Assembly: GCA_018475625.1 (NCBI GenBank)
Contig: JAAKEZ010000002.1
Location: forward strand, 186,001 to 250,000
Source: Candidatus Bathyarchaeota archaeon A05DMB-2
Lineage (GTDB): Archaea; Thermoproteota; Bathyarchaeia; Bathyarchaeales; Bathycorpusculaceae
Length of the DNA stretch: 64,000 bases
Direction of reading: 5' to 3'
Below are positions 54,246 to 62,290 of the stretch, in pieces. The notes under the pieces were generated by a model. That model did no database searches. It was not told the origin of the DNA and saw only the letters and a program-made list of their open reading frames with translations. The translations under genes were made by a program, and so were the position numbers. Numbering within the stretch: the first letter of the stretch is position 1; every line of letters starts with the position of its first letter.

Positions 54246-54373
54246 TCAGGGTGACATGCAAGGCCGCCAAGCCAGTGGCGATGACTCAGTTTCTCGTTTC
54301 TTCGCGCTCTTCCCTTTTTTCTTTTTTGGGAAACTTGGTTGTGTCGGCGCAAGTTTGGCTGGGGGTGAAATTA

Positions 54374-54565
54374 ATGACAAAGAATTGTCCTGTTTGCGGA
54401 GCGTTCATTTCAGACGAGGTGTGGTCAGGTGTGCCCAAGCCAAGGGTCAACTGTCCAAGATGTGGCAGTTCAAGAAATTGGAAAGATGGAAAGTACGAAG
54501 GTCCTTTGGGAAGTATTCAGCGGTATCTTTGCAGAGATTGCAACTATCGTTTTTCGAAACAATAA
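54374..54565 (+). pseudogene. Integrase/transposase-type zinc-ribbon fragment
   Basis: A 63-residue product: MTKNCPVCGAF, then CPRCGSSRNWKDGK and QRYLCRDCNYRFSKQ. The second C-x2-C...C-x2-C unit with the R-Y-L-C-R-D-C-x-Y-R-F-S form is the N-terminal zinc ribbon of archaeal tyrosine integrases and some transposases. The frame stops immediately after it and no integrase catalytic part follows in any frame. It may be a relic, or one half of an integrase gene split by integration. ATG 54374 follows GGGGGTG. Confidence 0.55.
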
Positions 54566-54653
54566 TGTCTTTTGTGGTTCAACCTCTTTCTTCTCTTTTT
54601 TTCCTCTCGCTAGTTAAGCCTTTGAAAGTTTTAGTCAGGGAGGCCCTTCCCTA

Positions 54654-54800
54654 GTGGACGCTGCTATCTGTGTTGATTGTGCAGAATGGTTTGGCTGCTG
54701 TCATAGTGGCAAGAGGGAGCGGCGGCTTAGGTATAGTCGTGTGGCTTCCAGTGATGCTTGCAGCGATTTTAAGCCTAGACGACTGAAGGAGCAAACTTAG
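54654..54800 (+). CDS. Small Cys-rich viral protein
   Basis: A 48-residue frame from GTG 54654, preceded at 54639-54643 by GGAGG. It has VDCAEWFGCCHSGKRERR and later SSDACSDFKPR, giving a likely zinc site from C-x2-C, C-C and a later cysteine. Its TAG overlaps the ribosome-binding site of the next gene, so both are probably read together. Similar small Cys-rich proteins are common in archaeal viruses. Function unknown. Confidence 0.5.
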   Translation: MDAAICVDCAEWFGCCHSGKRERRLRYSRVASSDACSDFKPRRLKEQT

Positions 54801-54812
54801 GAGGATTTGTTT

Positions 54813-55700
54813 TTGGCGAAATCAAGTGGAAGTAAAAAAGTTTGTTCTCCAAAGTCTAGAGTAAAATTTGACACCAAGACTGTGCGCACTTGGGTTATTC
54901 CGTTGCTAATGCGTATTGATGTTGGTGATTATCCGACTAAGGCTGGGCGCATCATTGGATTAAGCCGTCAGCATACCTGGTACTATGTTAGGAAGCTTGC
55001 GGAATGCAATCTTATCCAGCGTGAGAAGCGGAGCAACGTGGTTTTTTACGAGCTTACGCCTGAAAGTAAAAGACTTCTCACGTTATGTGAGGGAACGGTT
55101 TTTCCCGCACGGCTGTACCGGTTTGACAAGTGCCAAGTGGCTTATGAGATTTTGGCGGATGGGCTTACTCCTGAGAATTTTAAGAAAGTGGAGATGGTGA
55201 ATTGGACGGCTTTGCTGGGGACAGAGTTAGGCGTTCGGGTGCGTAAGACTACGCGGAGCTGGATTGTGCACGTTGAGGTTATTCGTGGAAGGAATCCGAT
55301 TGAGGTTACGAATTTGGCTATGAATTTGGCTAACAGGGTTCGGAATGCACTCTGTAGCAAGTATGGGTGTGTTCTGGGTGAAGGCAAAATTGTTGGCGGA
55401 GAGATGGCCAATGAGGATCCTGTGGCTTCGCTGTTTGGTCGCTATTTTACGGTTCGGACGGATAAGCGTAAGATTGATCACAGTTGGGGTCCAGGCGAAC
55501 TGGAGCATACGCAGCGGGACGCGGTTATTGAGTATTTGCAGATGCCGGAGAAAGTGAGGAACATTGAAGGGGAAGTTGCGGCAATGCGCAGCGACATAAG
55601 CCAGTTAACCAGTACGTTGAGGCAGCTTTTTGACGCTGAAGGCAATGGTCAGCCAAGTTCACCTAAGAATGCAGGAGGCAAAGATGGCTACGTCGCTTAG
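54813..55700 (+). CDS. Winged-helix protein of the provirus
   Basis: About 295 residues. Residues 18-95 form a winged helix: TWVIPLLMRIDVGDYPTKAGR, GLSRQHTWYYVRKLAECNLI as the recognition helix, then VVFYELTPESKRLL. The middle (TALLGTELGVRVRKTTRSWIVHVEVIRG) is a beta-rich domain of unknown type, and the end a short coiled coil (IEGEVAAMRSDISQLTSTL). TTG 54813 is eight bases after GGAGG (54800-54804) and is preferred over TTG 54807. It may be a repressor or replication initiator; neither is shown. Confidence 0.6.
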   Translation: MAKSSGSKKVCSPKSRVKFDTKTVRTWVIPLLMRIDVGDYPTKAGRIIGLSRQHTWYYVRKLAECNLIQREKRSNVVFYELTPESKRLLTLCEGTVFPARLYRFDKCQVAYEILADGLTPENFKKVEMVNWTALLGTELGVRVRKTTRSWIVHVEVIRGRNPIEVTNLAMNLANRVRNALCSKYGCVLGEGKIVGGEMANEDPVASLFGRYFTVRTDKRKIDHSWGPGELEHTQRDAVIEYLQMPEKVRNIEGEVAAMRSDISQLTSTLRQLFDAEGNGQPSSPKNAGGKDGYVA

Positions 55701-55905
55701 AATTTACTACGAGCATTCAAGGAATTGCCATGTACGCAGTATCGCGTTAATGGCAGTGAAAACCTGTTCAAAAGCCATTTTAGCCCTATGTGCTGGGTAT
55801 GGGAAAAGTCCATGCTTTTTGGGACTCAGCGTTTTGAGGGTGGTTGGTGTAGATGGCGCAGTGTTAGATTTTGCTTTCGTTAATGGAGCAAATTTACTGG
55901 AGTGA
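55684..55905 (+). CDS. Small hydrophobic Cys-containing protein
   Basis: A 73-residue frame whose ATG 55684 is six bases after GGAGG (55673-55677) and lies inside the end of the winged-helix gene. It has TSLRIYYEHSRNCHVRSIALM at the start and a mostly hydrophobic rest with four cysteines. Its TGA overlaps the GGAGTGA ribosome-binding site of the next gene. I recognise no family. Coupled signals support it as real. Confidence 0.5.
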   Translation: MATSLRIYYEHSRNCHVRSIALMAVKTCSKAILALCAGYGKSPCFLGLSVLRVVGVDGAVLDFAFVNGANLLE

Positions 55906-55915
55906 GCGCTTTAGA

Positions 55916-56374
55916 ATGGAAACGACTGAAAACCCTGTTCAAAACACCAAAAAGAAGCGCAGCCAAAGCGATAAGATAGGGCGTTTAAAGTATAATCAGC
56001 AACTTCTCAAGCAGACTTTGTTTGAGGTTGAAGAGGTAAAGCTTATGTTACGAACAATCTTTGCAGGCCTGAAAAGCTCATTCAATTTTGAGCAGCCCTT
56101 AATCGAACGTGTAGTCTGTAAAGATGAGGTTGACAAGGCTATTTTGCAGTTACTTTTTGAAGCAGGTAGCAGTGGTTTACTGCCTAAAGATTTGCAAACG
56201 CGGCTTGTGCATTTCAAAGTTACACGGCATCAAATAAGCAGAAGAATACTTAGAATGAACAAAAGATTGGAAAAAGAATTTGGTGAATGTATAGCGGAAA
56301 AGCGCGGCTGGCACTGGGCTTTAACAAGTTTTGCGATAGAAATCTGGGGAGAAAGTGAAAATAGACCAAATTAA
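55916..56374 (+). CDS. Winged-helix protein of the provirus (second)
   Basis: A 152-residue protein. It opens with a charged, KKKRSQSDK-containing tail, then a helix likely to form a coiled coil (residues about 22-55), and a C-terminal winged helix (VDKAILQLLFEAGSSGLLPKD, then VTRHQISRRILRMNKRLE). ATG 55916 follows GGAGTGA (55899-55905) by ten bases; longer starts at 55883 and 55871 overlap the upstream gene. It may be a DNA-binding regulator of the element. Confidence 0.55.
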   Translation: METTENPVQNTKKKRSQSDKIGRLKYNQQLLKQTLFEVEEVKLMLRTIFAGLKSSFNFEQPLIERVVCKDEVDKAILQLLFEAGSSGLLPKDLQTRLVHFKVTRHQISRRILRMNKRLEKEFGECIAEKRGWHWALTSFAIEIWGESENRPN

Positions 56375-56567
56375 GGGATAACTTACGGTATTAAGGTCTA
56401 TGAAAGTAAACTTGTGTCCCTCTCAATTGACTGCTTCAGGTTGTTTTTAAGCTTTTTAGTAAACAATTATAGTTAAAAGCGATAAAGTTCAGACTTAAAC
56501 TAAACGATTAATCGAGTTTGGGTATTGGAAAAAGGCATTAAATATTAAAACAGAGAATATAGCCCTA
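56375..56567. promoter_or_regulatory. AT-rich promoter region, probably leaderless transcript
   Basis: A strong TATA-like ATTAAATATTAA at about 56537-56549 lies only about 28 bases before the ATG at 56568, so the next gene's mRNA is probably leaderless or nearly so. The segment is strongly AT-rich. Confidence 0.45.
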
Positions 56568-57914
56568 ATGGCGATAAAAATGACTTCAAATCAAACGACA
56601 GATAAAAATCGTGTTGAAATTCACGACGCTTTAAGCCATAAGACGCGCATAAAAATTTTAAAAGTTCTTCGAGATCATGGACCTTTGGGATTTGCAGAGT
56701 TAAAGGTAAAAAGTAACACTGAAAACAACAGTACTCTTCAGTTTCACTTGTTAAAACTAGGCAGTTTGATAGAAAAGCAACTGGGAAATTACGCAATCAC
56801 TGAAGAAGGTAGGGCTGCCTTGCTTGCTTTTCAGCCAATTGAAAAATATAACGAAGATGCACGATTCAGAGAACAAGTTGGGTTACTTATTCGGGCTTTA
56901 AGAAGCGATATAGAAAGTGTACAAGAGATATCTATTGTCCAGTTATCATTCCTTGGTCAGCGAGTTATTCCATACTTAACTTCAGCTTTATCGACAGCCA
57001 TAAAAGAGGCTGAAAATCAAGAAAAAAACAACTATTATTATGACAGTTCTAGGAAAAGAGGACCCGAAAATGCGATAAGGAGTATTGTTAAAGCATTAGG
57101 GATTATCAGTGTTCCTTCAACTGTTGATGACGTTAGTAAGGCATTACCTCGCACTGAAGCATTCGACGCATTAGCGAAAATTGGTAACAAACAAGCTCTT
57201 GATGCTATCGTTCAATCAATCTCTAAATGGTATTTCAAAAATATCGACACTTATTATAGTGACCCATATGGTCATCCATTGACACACGAGGATGACGAGA
57301 AAGCCACACAAGTGGATGAATTCGCTCGGAACATAGTTAATCATTTTGAAGAAGAAGCCCAACGGTCGCTAGAAACAGCAATGGTGACTGACAATTTCCT
57401 GGGCAAACAAGTAATTGCAAGAATGCTGGGTGTTATTGGTGACGACAGATCAGTCGGGTCTCTTTTAACAGCTCTGGAGAAAGAAAATTTTGCTGTAAAA
57501 GCAGAAACAGCGAAAGCGCTAAGACGGCTTAAGGCAAATACTGCTGTAGACAAATTGGTAGAAGAATTGCTCAAAACACAGGAGTTATTCACACAATCGG
57601 AACAAGGAAACTTTACTTTTGAAGAAAACGAACGAGAAAATGCAAGAGAAGCATGTAAAGCAATGGTGCAAGCATTACTTGATTTAGGCTCAATAAATGA
57701 CTGGATAAAAATTGCTTTTCATCGCCCAAGAGATGATCACTATGCAGAGCCTTTTGATAAAGCGTTGATAGAAAGCAAAGAACAAGCAGTACCTGCATTA
57801 ACCAAACTACTTAGTGATCCTGATGCGAGCATTCAGACCGCTGCAGCTGAGATGATCGCTAGAATCAAACGTGGCAAAGAAAACTCGGATTACTATTCCA
57901 GATACAGGTATTAA
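56568..57914 (+). CDS. Winged-helix plus HEAT-repeat protein
   Basis: A 448-residue protein. An ArsR-like winged helix occupies residues about 12-85 (HDALSHKTRIKILKVLRDHG, then STLQFHLLKLGSLIEKQLGNYAITEEG). From residue about 100 to the end it is built of HEAT-like repeats of about 30 residues (e.g. VGSLLTALEKENFAVKAETAKALRR and AVPALTKLLSDPDASIQTAAAEMIAR) broken by charged linkers. The combination of a DNA-binding domain with a HEAT scaffold could serve sensing or defence. Base use is more A-rich than in the host. It is followed directly by a micro-ORF. Confidence 0.65.
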   Translation: MAIKMTSNQTTDKNRVEIHDALSHKTRIKILKVLRDHGPLGFAELKVKSNTENNSTLQFHLLKLGSLIEKQLGNYAITEEGRAALLAFQPIEKYNEDARFREQVGLLIRALRSDIESVQEISIVQLSFLGQRVIPYLTSALSTAIKEAENQEKNNYYYDSSRKRGPENAIRSIVKALGIISVPSTVDDVSKALPRTEAFDALAKIGNKQALDAIVQSISKWYFKNIDTYYSDPYGHPLTHEDDEKATQVDEFARNIVNHFEEEAQRSLETAMVTDNFLGKQVIARMLGVIGDDRSVGSLLTALEKENFAVKAETAKALRRLKANTAVDKLVEELLKTQELFTQSEQGNFTFEENERENAREACKAMVQALLDLGSINDWIKIAFHRPRDDHYAEPFDKALIESKEQAVPALTKLLSDPDASIQTAAAEMIARIKRGKENSDYYSRYRY

Positions 57915-57929
57915 ATGGAGGTGAGAGAA

Positions 57930-58013
57930 GTGGGAAAAGGTAGAGGTGGTTGGCCAAGCAAGAATCCAGGCAAACCTTCTGGTGGTGGGCGCGATAACAA
58001 CCCACCTACGTAA
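57930..58013 (+). CDS. Micro-ORF, Gly/Pro-rich 27-residue peptide
   Basis: GTG 57930 lies seven bases after GGAGGTG (57917-57923), one of the strongest ribosome-binding sites in the window, and the frame runs VGKGRGGWPSKNPG and ends with SGGGRDNNPPT before TAA. An in-frame ATG at 57915 would add five residues but overlaps the ribosome-binding site. The product has 9 Gly, 5 Pro and one Trp and no hydrophobic core. It directly follows the HEAT gene. I do not recognise it. Its low-complexity, conserved-looking turn motifs suggest a real peptide rather than chance. Confidence 0.45.
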   Translation: MGKGRGGWPSKNPGKPSGGGRDNNPPT

Positions 58014-58452
58014 TTTTTTAAGGGTAAGTTTGCTCTTTTAACATCCCTTTTTTAAGTAAATAATTAGAAATTATTTGCTATAATTATTGATGAGATTTTA
58101 ATTGTTTTTAGGCAAAATACAGTGTCATTTGCTAAAAAACAATAAATAACTATTGGTTTGGGAACGATTTGGATTGTTGAGCATTGAAAAATATGTTTTC
58201 AAAATGAACTTCTATCCATTCACTTCTTGACCTTTTTTCTTTTATGGCTTCTTGGTCTATTTTTTGCAGTATGCGGTTCGACAGAGCTATGCTTACCGGG
58301 TGTTTTCGCATTCGCTGACTCCTACGATAGTTTTCAGTCTGTTAATATTTAATAATTGTTGTTAAGGTCTAATAAAGCTTAACAACAGCCTTTTTCAGCA
58401 AAACAAGCCTAAATCTGTCTTATGACTATTCTGAGGGAGGTTTGAAACAGGC
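58014..58452. other. AT-rich regulatory spacer before the virion genes
   Basis: A 439-base stretch without a protein gene. TTTTTT after the micro-ORF at 58014-58019 may act as a T-rich terminator. Near the right end a TATA-like AATATTTAATAAT (58346-58358) is followed by a 10-bp perfect inverted repeat and then a GGAGG (58436-58440) that serves the protease gene. Confidence 0.5.
58357..58389. promoter_or_regulatory. Perfect inverted repeat over the late promoter start
   Basis: TGTTGTTAAG (58358-58367) and CTTAACAACA (58379-58388) form a 10-bp perfect inverted repeat with an 11-base spacer. A TATA-like element ends just upstream, so the expected transcript start lies within the repeat. This is a candidate operator for a dimeric regulator, or a short stem at the 5' end of the virion mRNA. 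Confidence 0.4.
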
Positions 58453-59514
58453 ATGTCTCAAGAGAACTGCACTAACTGTAAGCGGGTAAAAGAGCACGTG
58501 GGAACGGTTCTTCCTTTTCAGGTTCTTGAGAAAATAACTGATAAGCCCTTGCGCATTCGGGGAGTGGCCATGTGCACGGGCATAAGCCGAAATCTTAACA
58601 TTTACACCTCTGAGGAACTACAAGCCTTCTCAGGTAAGCTGGCTAATGCTCCAATCTACATTGAGCACGTTGCTGTGCCCAACGCTGTTGGCAAAGTAAC
58701 CAAGACCGACTGGGACGGGCATAACCTCTGGTACGAAGCTGAAATCTACGATGACCAGACCGCTGAGAAAATCCGCAAAGGACTAATCCAACACGTAAGC
58801 GTGGGGGCAGACTACGAAGCCATTGACGTTGTGGACGGCAAGGTCCCGCATGGATTGCATAATGCGGAGTTAAGTCTTGTAGCAGTGCCAGGTATTCCCG
58901 AAACTAACGTGCAGGTTTTGGAGAAGTTCGTGGACACCAAGGTCACGGAAGCTCTAAGAAAAGCGGGTGTTCAGGAGGCAGAGTGGGATACTGAGTACAT
59001 CAACAACCTGCCCGACGACTGCTTTGCCTACATTGAGGCTGGCGGGCAAAAAGACGACCAAGGCAAAACCACACCCAGAAGCCTTCGGCACTTGCCATAC
59101 AAGAGCGCTCAGGGCAACTTGGACGCGGCCCATGTCCGAAACGCTTTGGCACGGTTGGATCAGACAGAGATTTCTGCTGAGGCGAAAGCTCAAGCCCTAA
59201 AAAAGCTGTGCGCAGCAACTGGAGAACTCCAAATCGAAAGTGCCGTGTGCAACTTGCAAGGGAAAACTGAAGCACTCCAAGCGCAGCTGACCGAAGCGCA
59301 GAAAGCACTCGAAGACTTGCGGAAGCAGTTGCCCAATGGCGGCTTGCTCAAGAACCCGCTTAAACTGATTCCAGCTTCTGAAGCTGCCAAGATGGTTGAG
59401 TCTGTTTTGCCTTCTCCAATGGTTCAGAGAAGCTGGAGTCTTGGACCGCAGCGCATGTGCCAAGAACTGCGAAGAGTAGTTGTGCAGTTAGAGCAGAAGT
59501 CAGGGGGCAGCTGA
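58453..59514 (+). CDS. Prohead protease with C-terminal scaffold-like coiled coil
   Basis: A 353-residue protein. The N-terminal half has the phage prohead protease pattern: IRGVAMCTGISRNLNIYT, then GKLANAPIYIEHVAVPN, then GLIQHVSVGADYE with serine in the H-V-S-V-G strand and ELSLVAVPGIPETNVQVL. The middle (DDCFAYIEAGGQKDDQGKT, ALKKLCAATGEL) is a domain often found in such phage proteins, and residues about 268-300 form a coiled coil that could act as scaffold. It should cleave capsid proteins during maturation. It is preceded by GGAGG and the inverted-repeat promoter. Confidence 0.72.
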   Translation: MSQENCTNCKRVKEHVGTVLPFQVLEKITDKPLRIRGVAMCTGISRNLNIYTSEELQAFSGKLANAPIYIEHVAVPNAVGKVTKTDWDGHNLWYEAEIYDDQTAEKIRKGLIQHVSVGADYEAIDVVDGKVPHGLHNAELSLVAVPGIPETNVQVLEKFVDTKVTEALRKAGVQEAEWDTEYINNLPDDCFAYIEAGGQKDDQGKTTPRSLRHLPYKSAQGNLDAAHVRNALARLDQTEISAEAKAQALKKLCAATGELQIESAVCNLQGKTEALQAQLTEAQKALEDLRKQLPNGGLLKNPLKLIPASEAAKMVESVLPSPMVQRSWSLGPQRMCQELRRVVVQLEQKSGGS

Positions 59515-59599
59515 AGCGTGTTTATGCTCACTTTTGTGGGGGAGAGTACCAAAGGACGAACTTTGGGAAATTCAAAACCGAGAATCGATTTGATTTTGA

Positions 59600-60028
59600 A
59601 TGGCTGATAGATCTGGCAAAAGCTGGATGGCAGTTGGCGAAACCGACGACCCCAACGCGTTAATCGAGTCGTTTGAGGCTGAGGCTGCAGTCACCAAAGG
59701 CTCACCCGTCTACCTAAGCGCGGACAACAAGGTTTCGGAAAGCCCCGGCGGAGACAACGCTATAGGCGTAGCCGTCAAAACTGTGGCTTTAGGCGAAATG
59801 TGTCCTGTGCTGAAGCGTGGCAGAGTCAAAGTTACCGCTAACGGTCCAATAACCCGAGGCACGGCAGTCTGCAGTGCAGCAAACGGCAAAATCACTCAGC
59901 TTGTAGATCAACCCGTGAACGAGGGCGGCTCAGCGACGTACACGATTTTCTATAACCGCAAGCTCGGCACAGCCCTTCAATCTGCAACGGCGGACGGCGA
60001 CCTGATTTTCATAGATGTGGAGAAGTGA
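59600..60028 (+). CDS. Capsid decoration-type protein (DUF2190-like)
   Basis: A 142-residue protein, mostly beta strands. TKGSPVYLSADNKVSES, AIGVAVKTVALGEMCPVLKRG and RVKVTANGPITRGTAVCSAANGKI follow the pattern of small phage head-decoration proteins. It sits between the protease and the major capsid protein, the usual place. Its last four bases overlap the next GTG. An 85-base spacer before it contains nothing clear. Confidence 0.65.
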   Translation: MADRSGKSWMAVGETDDPNALIESFEAEAAVTKGSPVYLSADNKVSESPGGDNAIGVAVKTVALGEMCPVLKRGRVKVTANGPITRGTAVCSAANGKITQLVDQPVNEGGSATYTIFYNRKLGTALQSATADGDLIFIDVEK

Positions 60029-60987
60029 CATCGATGAAACCACGACTTTTTGAATCGCTGATGGCTAAGCCGAACGACCAGCGTGAAGTCTACGAGAAGC
60101 TCAAGCTGAAAACTGAGCATCCGTTCCTGAAGCGCTATGCTGCTATGGGCATAAAGGAAGGCTTGTTCAGCGACATGACAGGCGCCCTTGGCAGAATGCA
60201 CGACACACTTGTGCAAGCCGCCTTTCCCGAACTCATTGGCAGAAACATAATCACCGTTATGCCTACATCCGAGCCGATGGAGCGTTTTCCGCTGGACGTG
60301 GACGCTGTTGCTTACCGCTATTCTGAAGGTGCAGTCACAAGGCTGAGCGGTAAGAAAAACACGACAGTCGACATCTACACTAACCAGTTGGTTGATGCTT
60401 CCGAGGAGTGGACACGCGAGTTTCTCGAAGATGCCACTTGGAACGTCATGGACAACATGGTGCAGAAGGTCGGCAGAGCCATAGGACTTGAGGAAACCGA
60501 GGCGATCATCGCATTATATGGTGCAATTGCGGATGCAGATTTGGCTGGCGGAGCACCAATCAACGGAAACAACGCTGTGCTTAGCTGGAGTGGACTGCTT
60601 TCGTTGCATAATGCTGTTCGAGGCGAGAACTGGCGCCCTACAGTGTTGGCGGTTAGCGAGACACAGCTGCATCAGTTGCTCAACGATGACAAGTTCATTC
60701 ATGCGCAGTATTTCCCAAGCAGTGAAACCGACATTGAGCAGGGCAGCATCGGAAGCGTCTTAGGCATGCGTGTTCAGGCGAGCACTCTGGTTCCTAACGG
60801 CACAGCCTACGCCATAGACACCCGAGTAGCGTCAGCTATGCTTCTGCGCAGGGACATAACAGTTGAGGACTGGGAAGACGTCAAAACAGGCAAGTACGGC
60901 GTTCGTGCAACCACACGGTTTGGCTTAGGCATCCTGCGTTCAGCTGCAATTGCCAAAATGACCAACATCAAAACTACGCTGACCTAA
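60025..60987 (+). CDS. HK97-fold major capsid protein
   Basis: A 320-residue protein. The N-arm is short; the body has KNTTVDIYTNQLVDASEEWTREFLEDATWNVMDNM (spine helix region), EEWTREFLEDA, RPTVLAVSETQLHQLL and GSVLGMRVQASTLVPNGTAYAID, then AVRATTRFGLGILRSAAI-like end, all typical of tailed-virus and encapsulin-type shells. The GTG 60025 overlaps the previous gene; ATG 60034 is an alternative. A T-rich stretch (about 61009-61025) follows and may give partial termination, which would raise capsid protein levels over portal. Confidence 0.75.
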   Translation: MTSMKPRLFESLMAKPNDQREVYEKLKLKTEHPFLKRYAAMGIKEGLFSDMTGALGRMHDTLVQAAFPELIGRNIITVMPTSEPMERFPLDVDAVAYRYSEGAVTRLSGKKNTTVDIYTNQLVDASEEWTREFLEDATWNVMDNMVQKVGRAIGLEETEAIIALYGAIADADLAGGAPINGNNAVLSWSGLLSLHNAVRGENWRPTVLAVSETQLHQLLNDDKFIHAQYFPSSETDIEQGSIGSVLGMRVQASTLVPNGTAYAIDTRVASAMLLRRDITVEDWEDVKTGKYGVRATTRFGLGILRSAAIAKMTNIKTTLT

Positions 60988-61054
60988 ACACTCGTCAACG
61001 TATCAACCACTTTTCCTCCTTTTTTGGGGCTATCAAATTCACGAGGTCTAACCC
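60988..61054 (+). terminator. T-rich stretch after the major capsid gene
   Basis: TTTTCCTCCTTTTTTGGGG at about 61012-61030. Archaeal termination often uses such T-rich sequence. The portal gene follows within 30 bases with its own start, so this may only reduce read-through. Confidence 0.3.
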
Positions 61055-62290
61055 ATGAGTAAAGTCTTCAGGAAAATCCGTGAGGTCCTCTCCTATGCGC
61101 CTGCTTCGGGCGTGGCATCTCCAAAGCAGAGAGTGTTCTTTGACACTTCCTGCATACCTTTAACGGATGTTATGAAGCTTTACGACCGAGACCCAACATG
61201 CAAAAGCAGCGTAGATCTACTGGCAGCATCCACGGTTGGCATGGGCTTCTACACCACAGCCGATGAAAAATACGAGAAAGCCTCCGAAGCGAAAGCTGCT
61301 GTGGACAAGTTCTGTGAAGACGTCAACGTGGATGGCATGCTCAATGAAATGGCTAAGCCGCTGATTGGTTGTGGCAATGATTTTTGGCTAAAACTCACAC
61401 CTGAACAGCTAACCGATATCGTACGCACACCAATTGATGCGATACAGCGTATTGGGCTTAGCTCCGTTCCCGACTTGAAGCTTCCAAACAAAGTTACGGG
61501 CTATCAGCTCAAGAGTACCTATGCTGGTAGTGCAGGAAATGAGCTTAAGCCTGAAGCTGTGATTCACTGGCGCCTTAGCGGTGATGTCCCCTCCGGTTTT
61601 GGAGTCGGTTTGTTGCAGGTGCTTTTGCACACGTTAACGCTTGATACTGATAAGCGCCCATCGTATGCATGGATGAAGGCGAAAATCGAGAAGATACTGC
61701 CGAACATCTTCACAAAGTACGCTGGACCCGATGTTGTTGTGCAGTTGGAAGGACAGAAAGAGGACACCATCAAGAAGTACGAGAGCGCCATTAAGAATCG
61801 ACCGGAAGAGGGGCAGTGGCTTTTCAGCGGAGCCAAGAATGTTGGAGTCTATCCCGTCACAATCGACCCGCGAGCTCGCTTCGAGTACTATATCGACCAT
61901 ATGGTTAACCAGTTCTATCTTGGATGCGAAACACCGCTACCACGGCTTTTCAGCACTCCAGGCTTCACCGAAGCCTCGGCGAGAGCAGCCTTAGACCTTC
62001 AGGACATGCTCATCAAGCCCGTGCAGCGGTACATCAAGCGTCAAGTAGAAAGGGAGATTTTCGCGGTTGTCGTCGCTCAAGCGGGTCTTGATGCGGTTAA
62101 GGCGAAGGTTCGGTTGAATTTTGGCAGTCCCGAAACACCTGAGCTTGTGCCCTCAGACCTGATTAAGGCTGCTGAGTTGGGGCTGGTTAGAGCGGAAGAG
62201 TTCCGAAAGAACGCTGTCAAGTTTGGCTGGGAGCTTTGGGATGCCCAACCCGAAGGGGAAGTTCAAAGTAAGGAGGTAAATGAGAAATGA
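61055..62290 (+). CDS. Portal protein
   Basis: A 411-residue protein. DVMKLYDRDPTCKSSVDLLAAST, GNDFWLKLT, IQRIGLSSVPDLKLPNKVTGYQ, AVIHWRLSGDVPSGFGVGLL and the helical wing/stem region IDHMVNQFYLGCETPLPRLF...ARAALDLQDM match phage portal proteins. The portal forms the twelve-subunit ring for DNA entry. It lies downstream of the major capsid gene instead of upstream of the protease, which is not the canonical order. Its stop overlaps the next ATG. Confidence 0.75.
   Translation: MSKVFRKIREVLSYAPASGVASPKQRVFFDTSCIPLTDVMKLYDRDPTCKSSVDLLAASTVGMGFYTTADEKYEKASEAKAAVDKFCEDVNVDGMLNEMAKPLIGCGNDFWLKLTPEQLTDIVRTPIDAIQRIGLSSVPDLKLPNKVTGYQLKSTYAGSAGNELKPEAVIHWRLSGDVPSGFGVGLLQVLLHTLTLDTDKRPSYAWMKAKIEKILPNIFTKYAGPDVVVQLEGQKEDTIKKYESAIKNRPEEGQWLFSGAKNVGVYPVTIDPRARFEYYIDHMVNQFYLGCETPLPRLFSTPGFTEASARAALDLQDMLIKPVQRYIKRQVEREIFAVVVAQAGLDAVKAKVRLNFGSPETPELVPSDLIKAAELGLVRAEEFRKNAVKFGWELWDAQPEGEVQSKEVNEK

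Noticed and set aside
54215-54300. A complete tRNA gene on the minus strand
   Set aside because: The 3' end and CCA fit, but the T-loop and T-stem are broken and no 5' acceptor strand GGGGCCG, D-arm or anticodon arm of correct spacing follows.
59457-59663. A 68-residue frame between protease and decoration genes
   Set aside because: It overlaps the protease end and the decoration start in another frame and has no ribosome-binding site.
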